DNA of 13,731 nucleotides from JBAYHN01 sp041666125. GTDB lineage: Bacteria > Patescibacteriota > Gracilibacteria > UBA1369 > UM-FILTER-53-11. The number at the start of each line of letters is the position of its first letter. Position 1 is the first letter of the stretch. Made by a program: the position numbers and the translations under genes. Of this stretch, positions 5,623 through 12,676 are shown in pieces. The stretch lies in assembly GCA_041666125.1 (NCBI GenBank), contig JBAYHN010000035.1, positions 1-13,731 on the forward strand. Reading direction: 5' to 3'. The notes beneath the pieces were generated by a model that was not told where the DNA came from, did not search any database, and saw only the letters and a list, made by a program, of their open reading frames with translations.

Positions 5623-6378
5623 ATGGAACTTTTACCTGTACTGTTTTTTATAATCACGGTTTTGTTGGTAAGTATTAGGCAGGTTAACCAGTACGAAAGG
5701 GGGATTAAGTTCACTACCGGTAAATTTACCAGCATTGCAGAGCCGGGTTGGAGGCTTGTAATTCCCGTTTTCCAGTCCATGAAAAAGGTGGATATTCGCA
5801 TAAAGGCTCTGGATGTACCGGATCAAGAATCCCTAACAAAAGACAATATACCGATCAAAATTAACGCGGTTATTTATTTTAAAGTTGCCGATGCAGCTCG
5901 AGCCATTTTGGCGGTTGAGGATTTTATGTATGCCACAAGCCAGTTGGCGCAGACCACAATGAGAAATGCAGTTGGCGAAGTTAGTTTGGATCACTTGCTT
6001 GCGAATAAAGAAGAAGTTTCGAATCGCATTCAAATAATTGTGGATAAAGTGACGGATGAATGGGGAATTGATGTGCAGAATGTGGAATTAAAAGACATTG
6101 TTTTGCCGGATTCTCTAAAACGTGTGATTGCCCGCCAAGCTGAAGCTGAACGCGAAAAACGCGCAGTTATAATTTCTTCGGAAGGCGAAGTTGCATCTGC
6201 GGCAAACATGGCGCAGGCGGCAAATATTCTTTCTGCGGCGCCGGGCGCTCTTCATCTGCGAACTCTCGCAACACTAAACGATATTTCCAGCGGTCCAAAC
6301 AACAACACCGTTTGGATGTTGCCAATTGAAGTTTTGCGCGCAGTGGAAGCTATAAAAGAAAAGATGCTCGCGAAATAA
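5623..6378 (+). CDS. SPFH/stomatin-like membrane protein (prohibitin-homology domain)
   Basis: This is a bacterial stomatin-type protein: a short N-terminal membrane anchor (about 3-19, LLPVLFFIITVLLVSIR) followed by the SPFH domain. Typical elements are VNQYERGIKFTTGKF (21-35), PGWRLVIPVFQSMKKVDIR, LDVPDQESLTKDNIPIKI and AVIYFKVAD, then the conserved LLANKEEVSNRI and EWGIDVQNVELKDIVLPDSL. A helical region with AEAEREKRAVIISSEGE marks the start of the stomatin coiled coil. At 251 aa the length is normal for the family. Such proteins oligomerise into membrane-associated rings that organise membrane domains and often partner with an NfeD protein. No NfeD gene is present in this window. Upstream the sequence is AT-rich with no clear promoter or Shine-Dalgarno. 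A divergent arrangement with the MscS gene leaves 110 bp between the two starts. Confidence 0.9.
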   Translation: MELLPVLFFIITVLLVSIRQVNQYERGIKFTTGKFTSIAEPGWRLVIPVFQSMKKVDIRIKALDVPDQESLTKDNIPIKINAVIYFKVADAARAILAVEDFMYATSQLAQTTMRNAVGEVSLDHLLANKEEVSNRIQIIVDKVTDEWGIDVQNVELKDIVLPDSLKRVIARQAEAEREKRAVIISSEGEVASAANMAQAANILSAAPGALHLRTLATLNDISSGPNNNTVWMLPIEVLRAVEAIKEKMLAK

Positions 6379-6450
6379 TTTGTTAAATATTTCCAGCGGC
6401 CAAGTGTTCCGTTGCATTAACATCAAGGAATATTTTGCCGAGTGTTAATC

Positions 6451-6461
6451 TGTACTGTACA
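6451..6461. promoter_or_regulatory. Possible operator: TGTACTGTACA inverted repeat
   Basis: This is a perfect 5-bp inverted repeat around a central T (TGTAC-T-GTACA), ending eight bases before the -35 hexamer of the promoter for the 155-aa cysteine-rich protein. Position and symmetry suggest a regulator site, but the element is short and occurs once, so chance is possible. Confidence 0.3.
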
Positions 6462-6469
6462 ATCAGCAA

Positions 6470-6497
6470 TTGACAAAGTTTATTTTAGGGGTATAGT
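6470..6497 (+). promoter_or_regulatory. Near-consensus promoter (TTGACA-N16-TATAGT)
   Basis: A perfect -35 (TTGACA, 6470-6475) and a five-of-six -10 (TATAGT, 6492-6497) are 16 bp apart. The expected start near 6504 gives a leader of about 23 bases before ATG 6527. That leader is AT-rich, ends in a run of T and contains no Shine-Dalgarno sequence. Confidence 0.75.
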
Positions 6498-6526
6498 GAC
6501 GTCTCTTTAATTAATCCTATTTTTTT

Positions 6527-6994
6527 ATGAGAAATTTACAAGAAAACACATCCGGTTCAGATAAAATGCCTTTAGGTAAATTTACACCTACAGCCCTCGC
6601 TCTTTTGGCTATGGTAGCTCCGGGCATGAATAGCGGATGTGCCTCTATAAGTGAAAGATTAAGAGCAACCTCTGCGCAAATGGGAATAGATTGTAATGAA
6701 GAACAAGGACTTGATACCCAGGAAATGTGCCAAGCCGAAGTAAATTGCGTTGCGAATGCGCAGGTGCTTGGCGAAACGGCTGATAAGGAAGCAGAGGGAC
6801 TTTACATTGGTCGTACCAATTTAAAAATACAAGACAATCATCTTATGCACGTAATGAGGTATCCTCATGGTACTAACGCCGGTCGCGTTTGCATAGCTCA
6901 GGCAGCAAACGCTCATGACAAGGTAAGGAAGGTGTTGGACACGCCTATTACGACGTACCCTCCACGCAATCCTCAAGGCGCAGAAAAAAAATAG
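6527..6994 (+). CDS. Small cysteine-rich exported protein or lipoprotein of unknown function
   Basis: No family is recognised. A hydrophobic segment (about 19-34, FTPTALALLAMVAPGM) followed by NSGCAS looks like an export signal. Cys38 could be a lipidation site, but the lipobox is not canonical (Asn instead of Leu at -3). Besides Cys38 there are four cysteines (56, 68, 74, 122), an even number that would fit two disulfides if Cys38 carries lipid. The spacing CQAEVNC is conspicuous. The N-terminus before the hydrophobic part is long (about 18 residues); an alternative start at Met14 (6566) gives a more ordinary signal peptide, but ATG 6527 is the first after the strong promoter. The C-terminus is Pro/Lys-rich. 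The lspA gene elsewhere in the window shows that the cell processes lipoproteins. Export is likely; lipidation is uncertain. Confidence 0.75.
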   Translation: MRNLQENTSGSDKMPLGKFTPTALALLAMVAPGMNSGCASISERLRATSAQMGIDCNEEQGLDTQEMCQAEVNCVANAQVLGETADKEAEGLYIGRTNLKIQDNHLMHVMRYPHGTNAGRVCIAQAANAHDKVRKVLDTPITTYPPRNPQGAEKK

Positions 6995-7037
6995 TAAATT
7001 GGTAGTAAGTTTGCCTATTGATCTTCCGCGCTTTATT

Positions 7038-7041
7038 GGAG
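7038..7041 (+). promoter_or_regulatory. Shine-Dalgarno GGAG deciding the aroE start
   Basis: GGAG at 7038-7041 lies 7 bases before GTG 7049, an optimal distance, but 16 bases before ATG 7058. It therefore supports the GTG start. It is one of only two convincing ribosome-binding sites in the window. Confidence 0.45.
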
Positions 7042-7048
7042 CATTATT

Positions 7049-7849
7049 GTGCACGCAATGAAAAAATATTGTGTTATAGGTTATCCGGTCAGTCATTCGC
7101 TTTCACCGCGACTTTTTAATGCGGCGTTTAAAAAACTAAAAATTGCCGCGCGATATGAATTGGCGGAAGTTAATCCTGAGAATTTTGGTGAATTTATATT
7201 AAACTTTAAATTAAATTTTGCCGGTGCGAACGTGACAATTCCGCACAAGCAAGCCGTTATTGAATATGTGGATAAAATAAGCCCGGAGGCAAAAAAAGTC
7301 GGCGCAGTAAATGTGATTTTAAATAAAAATGGAAAATTATTTGGATATAACACTGATGTTTTTGGTGCGATGGCTGCTATAAAAAGCGAAATAAAATCAC
7401 TGCGTGGAAAACGTGCAGTTGTGCTTGGGGCTGGTGGTGCGGCGCGTGCAGTTATTTATGGCCTAAAAAAGGCCGGCGCAAAAGTTTTAATTTTAAATCG
7501 CACAATTGAACATGCGAAAAATTTAGTAAAAGATTTTAAATGTGAATTTGGCGGACTAAAAGATTTTGATGCAAATAAATGCGACCTTTTAATTAATACA
7601 ACGAGCGTTGGAATGAAGCGCGAAAAAGGGGACTATAAAGGGCAATCGCCATTACCAAGCCTGCGTGAATTATTAAAAAACAGCAAGAAAAGGCCGGTCA
7701 CAATGGATATTATTTATACACCACGCATCACGAAATTTCTGCGCGACGCCGCGTCCGCCGGCTGCAAAATAATTACCGGAGACAAAATGTTTTTTGCTCA
7801 AGCGGCGGCATCTTTTAAAATTTGGACACGCAAAAAACTTCCGAACTAA
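7049..7849 (+). CDS. aroE: Shikimate dehydrogenase
   Basis: AroE reduces 3-dehydroshikimate to shikimate with NADPH, a step of aromatic amino acid synthesis in the cytoplasm. Counting from ATG 7058, the substrate-binding start motif is IGYPVSHSLSP (7-17). The catalytic lysine is in NVTIPHK (Lys64) and the catalytic aspartate in GYNTD (Asp100). The dinucleotide loop is GAGGAARA (124-131), and NRT (147-149) sits at the NADP ribose-phosphate site. NTTSVGM and the C-terminal DIIYTPRITKFL and MFFAQAAASF are also typical. The length is normal at 263-266 aa. Two starts are possible: GTG 7049, supported by GGAG seven bases before it, or ATG 7058, which gives the usual MKKYCVIGYP beginning; I give the first. 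No other shikimate genes are in the window. It converges with the next gene, with 15 bp between the stops. Confidence 0.95.
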   Translation: MHAMKKYCVIGYPVSHSLSPRLFNAAFKKLKIAARYELAEVNPENFGEFILNFKLNFAGANVTIPHKQAVIEYVDKISPEAKKVGAVNVILNKNGKLFGYNTDVFGAMAAIKSEIKSLRGKRAVVLGAGGAARAVIYGLKKAGAKVLILNRTIEHAKNLVKDFKCEFGGLKDFDANKCDLLINTTSVGMKREKGDYKGQSPLPSLRELLKNSKKRPVTMDIIYTPRITKFLRDAASAGCKIITGDKMFFAQAAASFKIWTRKKLPN

Positions 7850-7864
7850 AAAACATACCTAACT

Positions 7865-8650
7865 TTACTTATTCAAAAACTCCGATCCGCTGACATCTGG
7901 TGGAGGTGGAGCTTCTTCGACTTCGGCTTCGCCATAATCCTGCCCAAAGCTTGTTTGGCTGGCCAAAAAGTCGCGGCCATAAACGGTATAAAGCCATTTA
8001 TAAAGCATCTCCACAATCACAGTTACAAATCCAACCATTGCCCACATTAACGGCATGGCGGCAAAAAGAACCACCGTCGCGTTCTGCCCCGTGAATTCAT
8101 ATGCGGCAATTATCAAACCTGTGGAAGTCATCAAGGAAAAAATAACACCATAAACGCCAACCAGCGCATACTTTAAATTTCCCAAAATTTCCAAAATCAT
8201 AATGCTTGCGAGCGAGCTCAAAAGCACATGGAATCCTGCCATAAATGCGACCATATTCATAAGGCCGCGTGCATCAAACAAAAGATAAAATGGCGCCATC
8301 ATCACAAAAATTACAAGGTTTATAAAAAACACCTGATACATAACTGTAGAGGTGCGGGAATATTTTTCGTGTTCCACAAAAGAAAATAGCAACGAACCAA
8401 CAACGTTTGAACCAAGTGAAGTCAAAAAAATCGTCGCAAGAAATACAAATATAAAAAGTGGGCTCTTTTCTCCACCCTCCGCTATTGCGTCAGGTTGCCA
8501 TGCAGGTTGAAGAATTGTTGACGCACCCAAAAAGATCAAAAGCAGTATTAATGTGCCGACAATGCCTCCGCCAAGTCCCGCAAAAGTCTTTAAGACCAAG
8601 GTTAGGAACGAAGGCGACGGAGGACCTATTTGTTCATTTTCTTCCGCCAT
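7865..8650 (-). CDS. Six-helix membrane protein of unknown function
   Basis: No family is recognised with confidence. Six probable membrane helices lie at about 27-47, 65-90, 103-125, 131-156, 161-185 and 192-221. The short polar N-terminus and the acidic, Pro-rich C-terminus (about 225-261, with EAEVEEAPPPPDVSG) are both predicted to be cytoplasmic, as the even helix number requires. A loop of about 17 residues between helices 1 and 2 (QPAWQPDAIAEGGEKSP) would be outside. Charged residues within the membrane are few, so transport by a charged-residue mechanism is not obvious. The start ATG 8650 lies inside the end of lspA (17-bp overlap on the same strand), which indicates an operon and coupled translation. 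That link to lipoprotein maturation is only by context. Confidence 0.8.
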   Translation of the reverse strand: MAEENEQIGPPSPSFLTLVLKTFAGLGGGIVGTLILLLIFLGASTILQPAWQPDAIAEGGEKSPLFIFVFLATIFLTSLGSNVVGSLLFSFVEHEKYSRTSTVMYQVFFINLVIFVMMAPFYLLFDARGLMNMVAFMAGFHVLLSSLASIMILEILGNLKYALVGVYGVIFSLMTSTGLIIAAYEFTGQNATVVLFAAMPLMWAMVGFVTVIVEMLYKWLYTVYGRDFLASQTSFGQDYGEAEVEEAPPPPDVSGSEFLNK

Positions 8651-9119
8651 ACACAGTTATTCTACCATAAAACAAGATAATAAGGAAGGCCGCAATACAC
8701 AGATAAGTATCGGCAAAATTGAAGCTCGGCCAGAAGGAAAACTCTATAAAATCGATAACTGCGCCTGTCCAAAGCCTGTTTATGAAGTTCCCAAGCCCTC
8801 CGGCGATCAAAAGAATTAGGCTCAATTTGGTGATATTTTTCGAAAAATCACACATTTTATAAACAAGAATTACGAGCGCGGTAAGCAAAATTGGAGTCAT
8901 TATTGTCATTACACCATTTGGAATTGGAATGCTAAAAGCCACGCCTTTGTTGTAGCTCAAAGATAATTTAAAAACGCCAGCCCAAACATCAATTGGATTT
9001 TGCGCCAGATAATTTCGCGCAAGCCACTTGGTAATAAAATCCAGTGTGATTAAATCAAATATCCCGGCCAGCCACAGAATGTCTTGGGTTTTAAATTTTG
9101 GCACGTAATTAATATACAC
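8634..9119 (-). CDS. lspA: Lipoprotein signal peptidase (signal peptidase II)
   Basis: This membrane aspartyl protease cleaves the signal peptide of prolipoproteins after lipid attachment. Counting from GTG 9119 (161 aa, a normal length), motifs are LDFITKW (26-32), SYNKGVAFS (55-63), GGLGNFINRLWTGAVIDF (107-124) and FNFADT (133-138). The catalytic aspartates are Asp123 and Asp137. Four membrane helices are expected, at about 13-33, 69-90, 97-115 and 137-155. The usual GNxxDR motif reads GNFINR here, with Asn114 replacing a normally conserved Asp that is not one of the catalytic pair. The frame is open to a TTG at 9164, but GTG 9119 is preceded by GGAG at six bases and clears the ftsW start, so I chose it. 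Its 3' end overlaps the next membrane-protein gene by 17 bp. It is divergent from ftsW, with 33 bp between the two starts. Confidence 0.93.
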   Translation of the reverse strand: MYINYVPKFKTQDILWLAGIFDLITLDFITKWLARNYLAQNPIDVWAGVFKLSLSYNKGVAFSIPIPNGVMTIMTPILLTALVILVYKMCDFSKNITKLSLILLIAGGLGNFINRLWTGAVIDFIEFSFWPSFNFADTYLCIAAFLIILFYGRITVYGGRK

Positions 9120-9125
9120 AAAGGG

Positions 9126-9129
9126 CTCC
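9126..9129 (-). promoter_or_regulatory. Shine-Dalgarno GGAG deciding the lspA start
   Basis: GGAG on the minus strand lies six bases before GTG 9119. It favours this start over TTG 9164 and GTG 9158, which would make lspA overlap the start of ftsW. Confidence 0.55.
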
Positions 9130-9152
9130 GTTTGAGGTATCTTTTCTCTGCT

Positions 9153-10403
9153 ATGCACGCGCAATCTGGCAGAACAGGACGCTTGGATATGGTGCTTCTT
9201 CTAACAGTTTTTGTACTGTTGGTTTTTAGTGTAATTATGATTACCAGTATTGGCGTGCCCAAAAGCATTTCTTTAACAAAGCCGCTGGATGTTCTTTTTC
9301 CGAGCTGCGGAGAGAATGGTGTGGACTGTTTCTTTTTGCTAAGGCGTCATGTTATGCGTATTGGAGTTGGTTTAATCGCGCTGTTTATTTTTTATAAAAT
9401 TCCCGTGCGGTTTTGGCGAAGAGTGGCGATTCCTCTTTTTATTATTATTTTTGGCGTTCTTGTCGCGGTTTTAATTGTTGGATCTACATCTAATACATTC
9501 GCGCGCGCCTGGCTTGTTTTTTCCAGCACGTCCATTCAGCCGGCGGAAATTGCAAAATTGATTTTGGTTTTTTATCTCGCTACTTGGATGGAGAAGAAAG
9601 GCAGAGATATATCTGATTTTCGAAATGGTTTTTTGTCGTTTTGTACCGTAACTGGCATAGTGGTTTTGCCGGTTTTGTTACAGCCGGATTTTGGTTCAAC
9701 TCTTATTTTTGCCACAATTGCGACTGCGATTTATTTTGCCGCAGGCGCAAGAATACGGCACTTGGTTGTTGGGCTACTCGTGGTTTTTTTATTCATGCTA
9801 CTTGTAATTCCAAATGTAAATTATTTAAAACATCGTTTCACCGCTTTTGTGAATCCAACGATCGAAAATTGCCAACCAAATATAGATAAAGGCGATATTC
9901 GTCGCAATTATTGTTGGCAAACAGAACAGGCTCAAATTGCTGTTGGTAGCGGAGGTTTTTTTGGAAAAGGGCTTACGCAGGGCATTCAAAAGGCATATTG
10001 GCTGCCACAGGCCACGGATGATTTTATATTCGCAGCTTCTTCGGAGGAATTGGGTTTTATAAGGATTGTATTTGTAGTTCTTGGATATATGATAATTGCA
10101 TGGCGTGGTTTTATGATTGCAAATTATGCCACGGACAAATTTACATCACTCACGGCGACCGGAATTACAATATGGATTACCACTCAGGCGTTTATAAATA
10201 TTGGGGTAAATATAGGGCTCATGCCGGTTACCGGTATGACTTTGCCGTTCGTTAGTTATGGCGGCACTTCCATGGTTATGACGCTTGCCGCGGTTGGCAT
10301 TTTGCTTCAAATTTCACGTTCAACAACACCATATTATGCAAATAGTACTGACAGGCGGAGGGACAGGGGGACACATATTTCCAAATATCGCAGTAATCGA
10401 TGA
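9153..10403 (+). CDS. ftsW: SEDS-family septal peptidoglycan glycosyltransferase FtsW
   Basis: FtsW polymerises lipid II into glycan strands at the septum, with a class B penicillin-binding protein as partner. Numbering from ATG 9153 (416 aa), SEDS signatures are QPAEIAKLILVFYLA (129-143), QPDFGSTLIF (177-186), LPQATDDFIFAASSEELGF (284-302, with Asp290 aligned to the catalytic Asp) and NIGLMPVTGMTLPFVSYGG (353-371). About ten membrane helices are present. The next gene, murG, favours FtsW over the elongation paralogue RodA. Two cysteine pairs, Cys52/Cys59 and Cys240/Cys254, fall in predicted outer loops. The frame extends upstream to ATG 9084, but that part would overlap lspA and lacks FtsW character, so ATG 9153 was chosen. 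The last 22 residues (395-416, Arg/Tyr-rich) are encoded in DNA shared with the start of murG. Confidence 0.93.
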   Translation: MHAQSGRTGRLDMVLLLTVFVLLVFSVIMITSIGVPKSISLTKPLDVLFPSCGENGVDCFFLLRRHVMRIGVGLIALFIFYKIPVRFWRRVAIPLFIIIFGVLVAVLIVGSTSNTFARAWLVFSSTSIQPAEIAKLILVFYLATWMEKKGRDISDFRNGFLSFCTVTGIVVLPVLLQPDFGSTLIFATIATAIYFAAGARIRHLVVGLLVVFLFMLLVIPNVNYLKHRFTAFVNPTIENCQPNIDKGDIRRNYCWQTEQAQIAVGSGGFFGKGLTQGIQKAYWLPQATDDFIFAASSEELGFIRIVFVVLGYMIIAWRGFMIANYATDKFTSLTATGITIWITTQAFINIGVNIGLMPVTGMTLPFVSYGGTSMVMTLAAVGILLQISRSTTPYYANSTDRRRDRGTHISKYRSNR

Positions 10404-11442
10404 GCTGCAAAAGTCTCACTCTTCCCACTCCGCAAAAAATATTAAGATTGCCTATGTAGGCGAAAACGCCTCGCTGGAAAAGCGGGTTTGCGAAAGCCGA
10501 GGAATAGAATTTTATGGAATTTCCGCCGGCAAGCTTCGCAGATATTTTGATTTTGAAAATTTCGTGGATGCATTTAAGGTGCCCGTTGGCTTTGTGCAGG
10601 CATATTTAGCTCTAAAGAAAATTAAGCCAAATTTGGTTTTTTCCAAAGGGGGATATGTAAGCGTGCCGGTTGTTCTTGCTGCGCGAATTCTCAAAATTCC
10701 GGTGTGGTTGCATGAGTCGGACTTAAGTCCCGGGCTTTCGAATAAAATTTGCGGGCGCTATGCAAAGAAAATTTGGCTTTCGTTTGAAGAAAGTAAAAGT
10801 TTTTTCCCCGGCAAAAAAGTGGAAGTGGTTGGCAATCCAATTCGCAGTGAAATGCTTAATGGAAGCCGAGAAAAGGGCTTTAAGCTCACCGGATTTAATA
10901 AAGATAAGCCGGTTATTTTGGTTATCGGCGGTTCCATTGGTGCGCAATCACTAAATAAAATTGTATTTGCATCGCTGCCGGAACTTTTAAAGCGTACGCA
11001 GGTGGTTCACATTACAGGGCAGTTGGCATCACATACAGAGTCCGCAAAGTTCGCACACGAATTTGAAGCCAAGAAAAATTATGTGCATTTTGATTTTTTG
11101 GAAGGCGATCTTGCGCACATTTATGCAATGACGGATTTAATTGTGAGTCGCGCCGGAAGTGGTAGCATTTTTGAATCGCTGGCATGCGAAAAACCGCTTA
11201 TTCTAGTGCCTTTGCCGTCTTATGCCAGCCGCGGAGATCAAAAAGAAAATGCCGCAATTTTTACTCAAAAAGGCTTTGCCATAACTCTTGAACAGGAAAA
11301 TCTTTCGCCAAAAATGTTTGCGCAATCGGTTTTAAATTTGCTCGGCAGTGAAGAGTTGCGCGCCGGAATGATTAAAAATCAAAAAAACGCGAAATATAAA
11401 GACGCGGCAAAAAAGATAGCAAAGGCAATTGCGGAATTTTAG
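10336..11442 (+). CDS. murG: UDP-GlcNAc:undecaprenyl-PP-MurNAc-pentapeptide GlcNAc transferase MurG
   Basis: MurG adds GlcNAc to lipid I to make lipid II on the inner face of the membrane, the substrate that FtsW then polymerises. Motifs (numbered from ATG 10336, 368 aa) are VLTGGGTGGHIFPN (4-17, the N-terminal glycine loop for lipid I), FSKGGYVSVP (102-111), HESDLSPGLSNK (126-137), VIGGSIGAQSLN (196-207, second glycine loop) and SRAGSGSIFESLACEKPLIL (271-290), followed by SRGDQKENA (298-306), the UDP-GlcNAc site. Both GT-B Rossmann domains are complete. The frame is open to 10285, but the start at 10336 places the glycine loop at residues 7-13 as in the family, so upstream starts are rejected. 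The gene overlaps the end of ftsW by 68 bp in another frame. No Shine-Dalgarno is visible. murC, murB and ftsQ do not follow. Confidence 0.95.
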   Translation: MQIVLTGGGTGGHIFPNIAVIDELQKSHSSHSAKNIKIAYVGENASLEKRVCESRGIEFYGISAGKLRRYFDFENFVDAFKVPVGFVQAYLALKKIKPNLVFSKGGYVSVPVVLAARILKIPVWLHESDLSPGLSNKICGRYAKKIWLSFEESKSFFPGKKVEVVGNPIRSEMLNGSREKGFKLTGFNKDKPVILVIGGSIGAQSLNKIVFASLPELLKRTQVVHITGQLASHTESAKFAHEFEAKKNYVHFDFLEGDLAHIYAMTDLIVSRAGSGSIFESLACEKPLILVPLPSYASRGDQKENAAIFTQKGFAITLEQENLSPKMFAQSVLNLLGSEELRAGMIKNQKNAKYKDAAKKIAKAIAEF

Positions 11443-11513
11443 ACCACTTATTCATCGAGAAAATGCCGTGAGAGTGAACCATAATCCTGAATTAGCAGGT
11501 TAAGTTTACCTTG

Positions 11514-11541
11514 TTGACAAATTAAGGAATATATATACAAT
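11514..11541 (+). promoter_or_regulatory. Near-consensus promoter (TTGACA-N16-TACAAT)
   Basis: A perfect -35 (TTGACA, 11514-11519) and a five-of-six -10 (TACAAT, 11536-11541) are 16 bp apart, the same spacing as the promoter at 6470. The expected start near 11548 leaves a leader of about 15 bases before ATG 11563, with no Shine-Dalgarno. Confidence 0.75.
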
Positions 11542-11562
11542 TAACGCCTTTACCCAAATATT

Positions 11563-12657
11563 ATGTTAGAAGAGCAATCTTATGCCGGTCCCGAACGTCG
11601 CCAAGATCCAAACAGAAGATCGCGTTTGACTGTTGCCGAACAAGCGGTGGAGATAGTTGCATTAAAATATAAATTTCAAAAACCATCGGATGCTGATTTC
11701 GCGGAAGCGCAGTTCACGGGAGGGGATGGAGTCAAAAGGGCTGTAAAAATATTATTTGATCGCCTCGAAGGGGAGCTTGACACTCAAAAAGTTGAAAGAT
11801 TAAGTGAAGCTTTCGATCGTGGTGTGGATATTTGGGAGCGGGCCGGATTATTTACGCCGGAAAGAGAAGCTGCAGGTTACGTAAAACCTAATTTTGCGAG
11901 AGATTATAAGCCATTGCTCACCCAAAATACGCTCGACATGGCGGGAGCTGACATGGCAGGAGCCGGAAATGATTTGAATAGAGGATATGGGACACCAATA
12001 TTCGCCCCAATGGATGTTCCTCTTTGTGGAGATGTTCCTCTTCATCTCAGAGATTCCGACCAGTTGAGTTACTCCAGCTTATTAAAAAAAGCTTTTTTGG
12101 AAGCTGTAAATGGCACCGCAGGTGGGAAAGCCCCGGGCACTCTCTATATTGGGAGAGAGAAGCGTGTGCTTCCTGTTGATGTCAGTAAAATTAATTTTTT
12201 CGACATTAGGGATATACCCGGAGCAGTTTCTGAAAATGAAGTGCTGGCGAAACTTAGTGGAACCGAAAGACTTACCGGCGGAACTATGCGTCTTGAAAGA
12301 GATGATCTTATTATGCCTTCTAACGTAGGCAAAACAGCAATGAGTGGCCTGGAATGGGAGAAGAAACTTCCTGGAATACTTCCTCCAAATGTTGAAGCTC
12401 AGACCTATAAACAAGCTGTGGCTTACATTATTTATTGTCTGGTAACTCAAGGATGGATGCCGGATTATATTGAGGGAAAAGATCTTGGAAATTCAAGAGT
12501 GAGTTTGGCCCTAAAGAGTTTTAATCCAGGCGGAGATCAATCTCCACTCATTACTTGGTATATTGGTGGCGCTGAGGGGCAATTTAGCACTGGCGATTAC
12601 GATGCCAAGCGGCAGGAGAGTTTTATCGGCGTGCGCGTCGGGGTGAGAATGAATTAA
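11563..12657 (+). CDS. Cytoplasmic protein of unknown function, 364 aa
   Basis: No family is recognised. There is no signal peptide or membrane segment. The N-terminus carries an arginine-rich PERRQDPNRRSR stretch (10-21), similar in style to the ERR/DRR motif that precedes domains of many signalling proteins, but no PilZ or GGDEF domain follows. Residues about 22-110 are helical. A short repeat DMAGADMAGAG (125-135) and a repeated DVPL (151-160) form a probably flexible middle. The C-terminal part (about 165-364) appears to be a folded mixed domain containing LYIGREKRVLPVDVSKINFF, a helix with QAVAYIIYCLVTQGWMPDYI (about 285-305), and a final strand pair ending SFIGVRVGVRMN. It has its own strong promoter, 120 bp after murG, and converges with the following gene, with 19 bp between the stops. 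The gene is secure; its role is unknown. Confidence 0.8.
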   Translation: MLEEQSYAGPERRQDPNRRSRLTVAEQAVEIVALKYKFQKPSDADFAEAQFTGGDGVKRAVKILFDRLEGELDTQKVERLSEAFDRGVDIWERAGLFTPEREAAGYVKPNFARDYKPLLTQNTLDMAGADMAGAGNDLNRGYGTPIFAPMDVPLCGDVPLHLRDSDQLSYSSLLKKAFLEAVNGTAGGKAPGTLYIGREKRVLPVDVSKINFFDIRDIPGAVSENEVLAKLSGTERLTGGTMRLERDDLIMPSNVGKTAMSGLEWEKKLPGILPPNVEAQTYKQAVAYIIYCLVTQGWMPDYIEGKDLGNSRVSLALKSFNPGGDQSPLITWYIGGAEGQFSTGDYDAKRQESFIGVRVGVRMN

Positions 12658-12676
12658 GCTTAAGTCACATCTGTAT

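Noticed and set aside
6385..6436. Inverted repeat AAATATTTCC / GGAATATTTT after the SPFH gene as a terminator
   Set aside because: The stem is nine AT-rich base pairs with a bulge and a loop of about 32 bases, and it is not followed by a clean T-run. It is too weak to call.
9084..9152. Upstream extension of FtsW from ATG 9084
   Set aside because: It would lie inside lspA on the opposite strand and adds 23 residues unlike any FtsW N-terminus. ATG 9153 gives a normal start.
11490..11503. CCTG-N6-CAGG hairpin after murG as a terminator
   Set aside because: The stem is only four base pairs and lacks a T-run. It sits just upstream of the next promoter.
12655..12664. TTAAGCTTAA palindrome at the end of the 364-aa gene
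   Set aside because: It is a ten-base AT-rich palindrome overlapping the stop codon, with no supporting context. Chance is likely.
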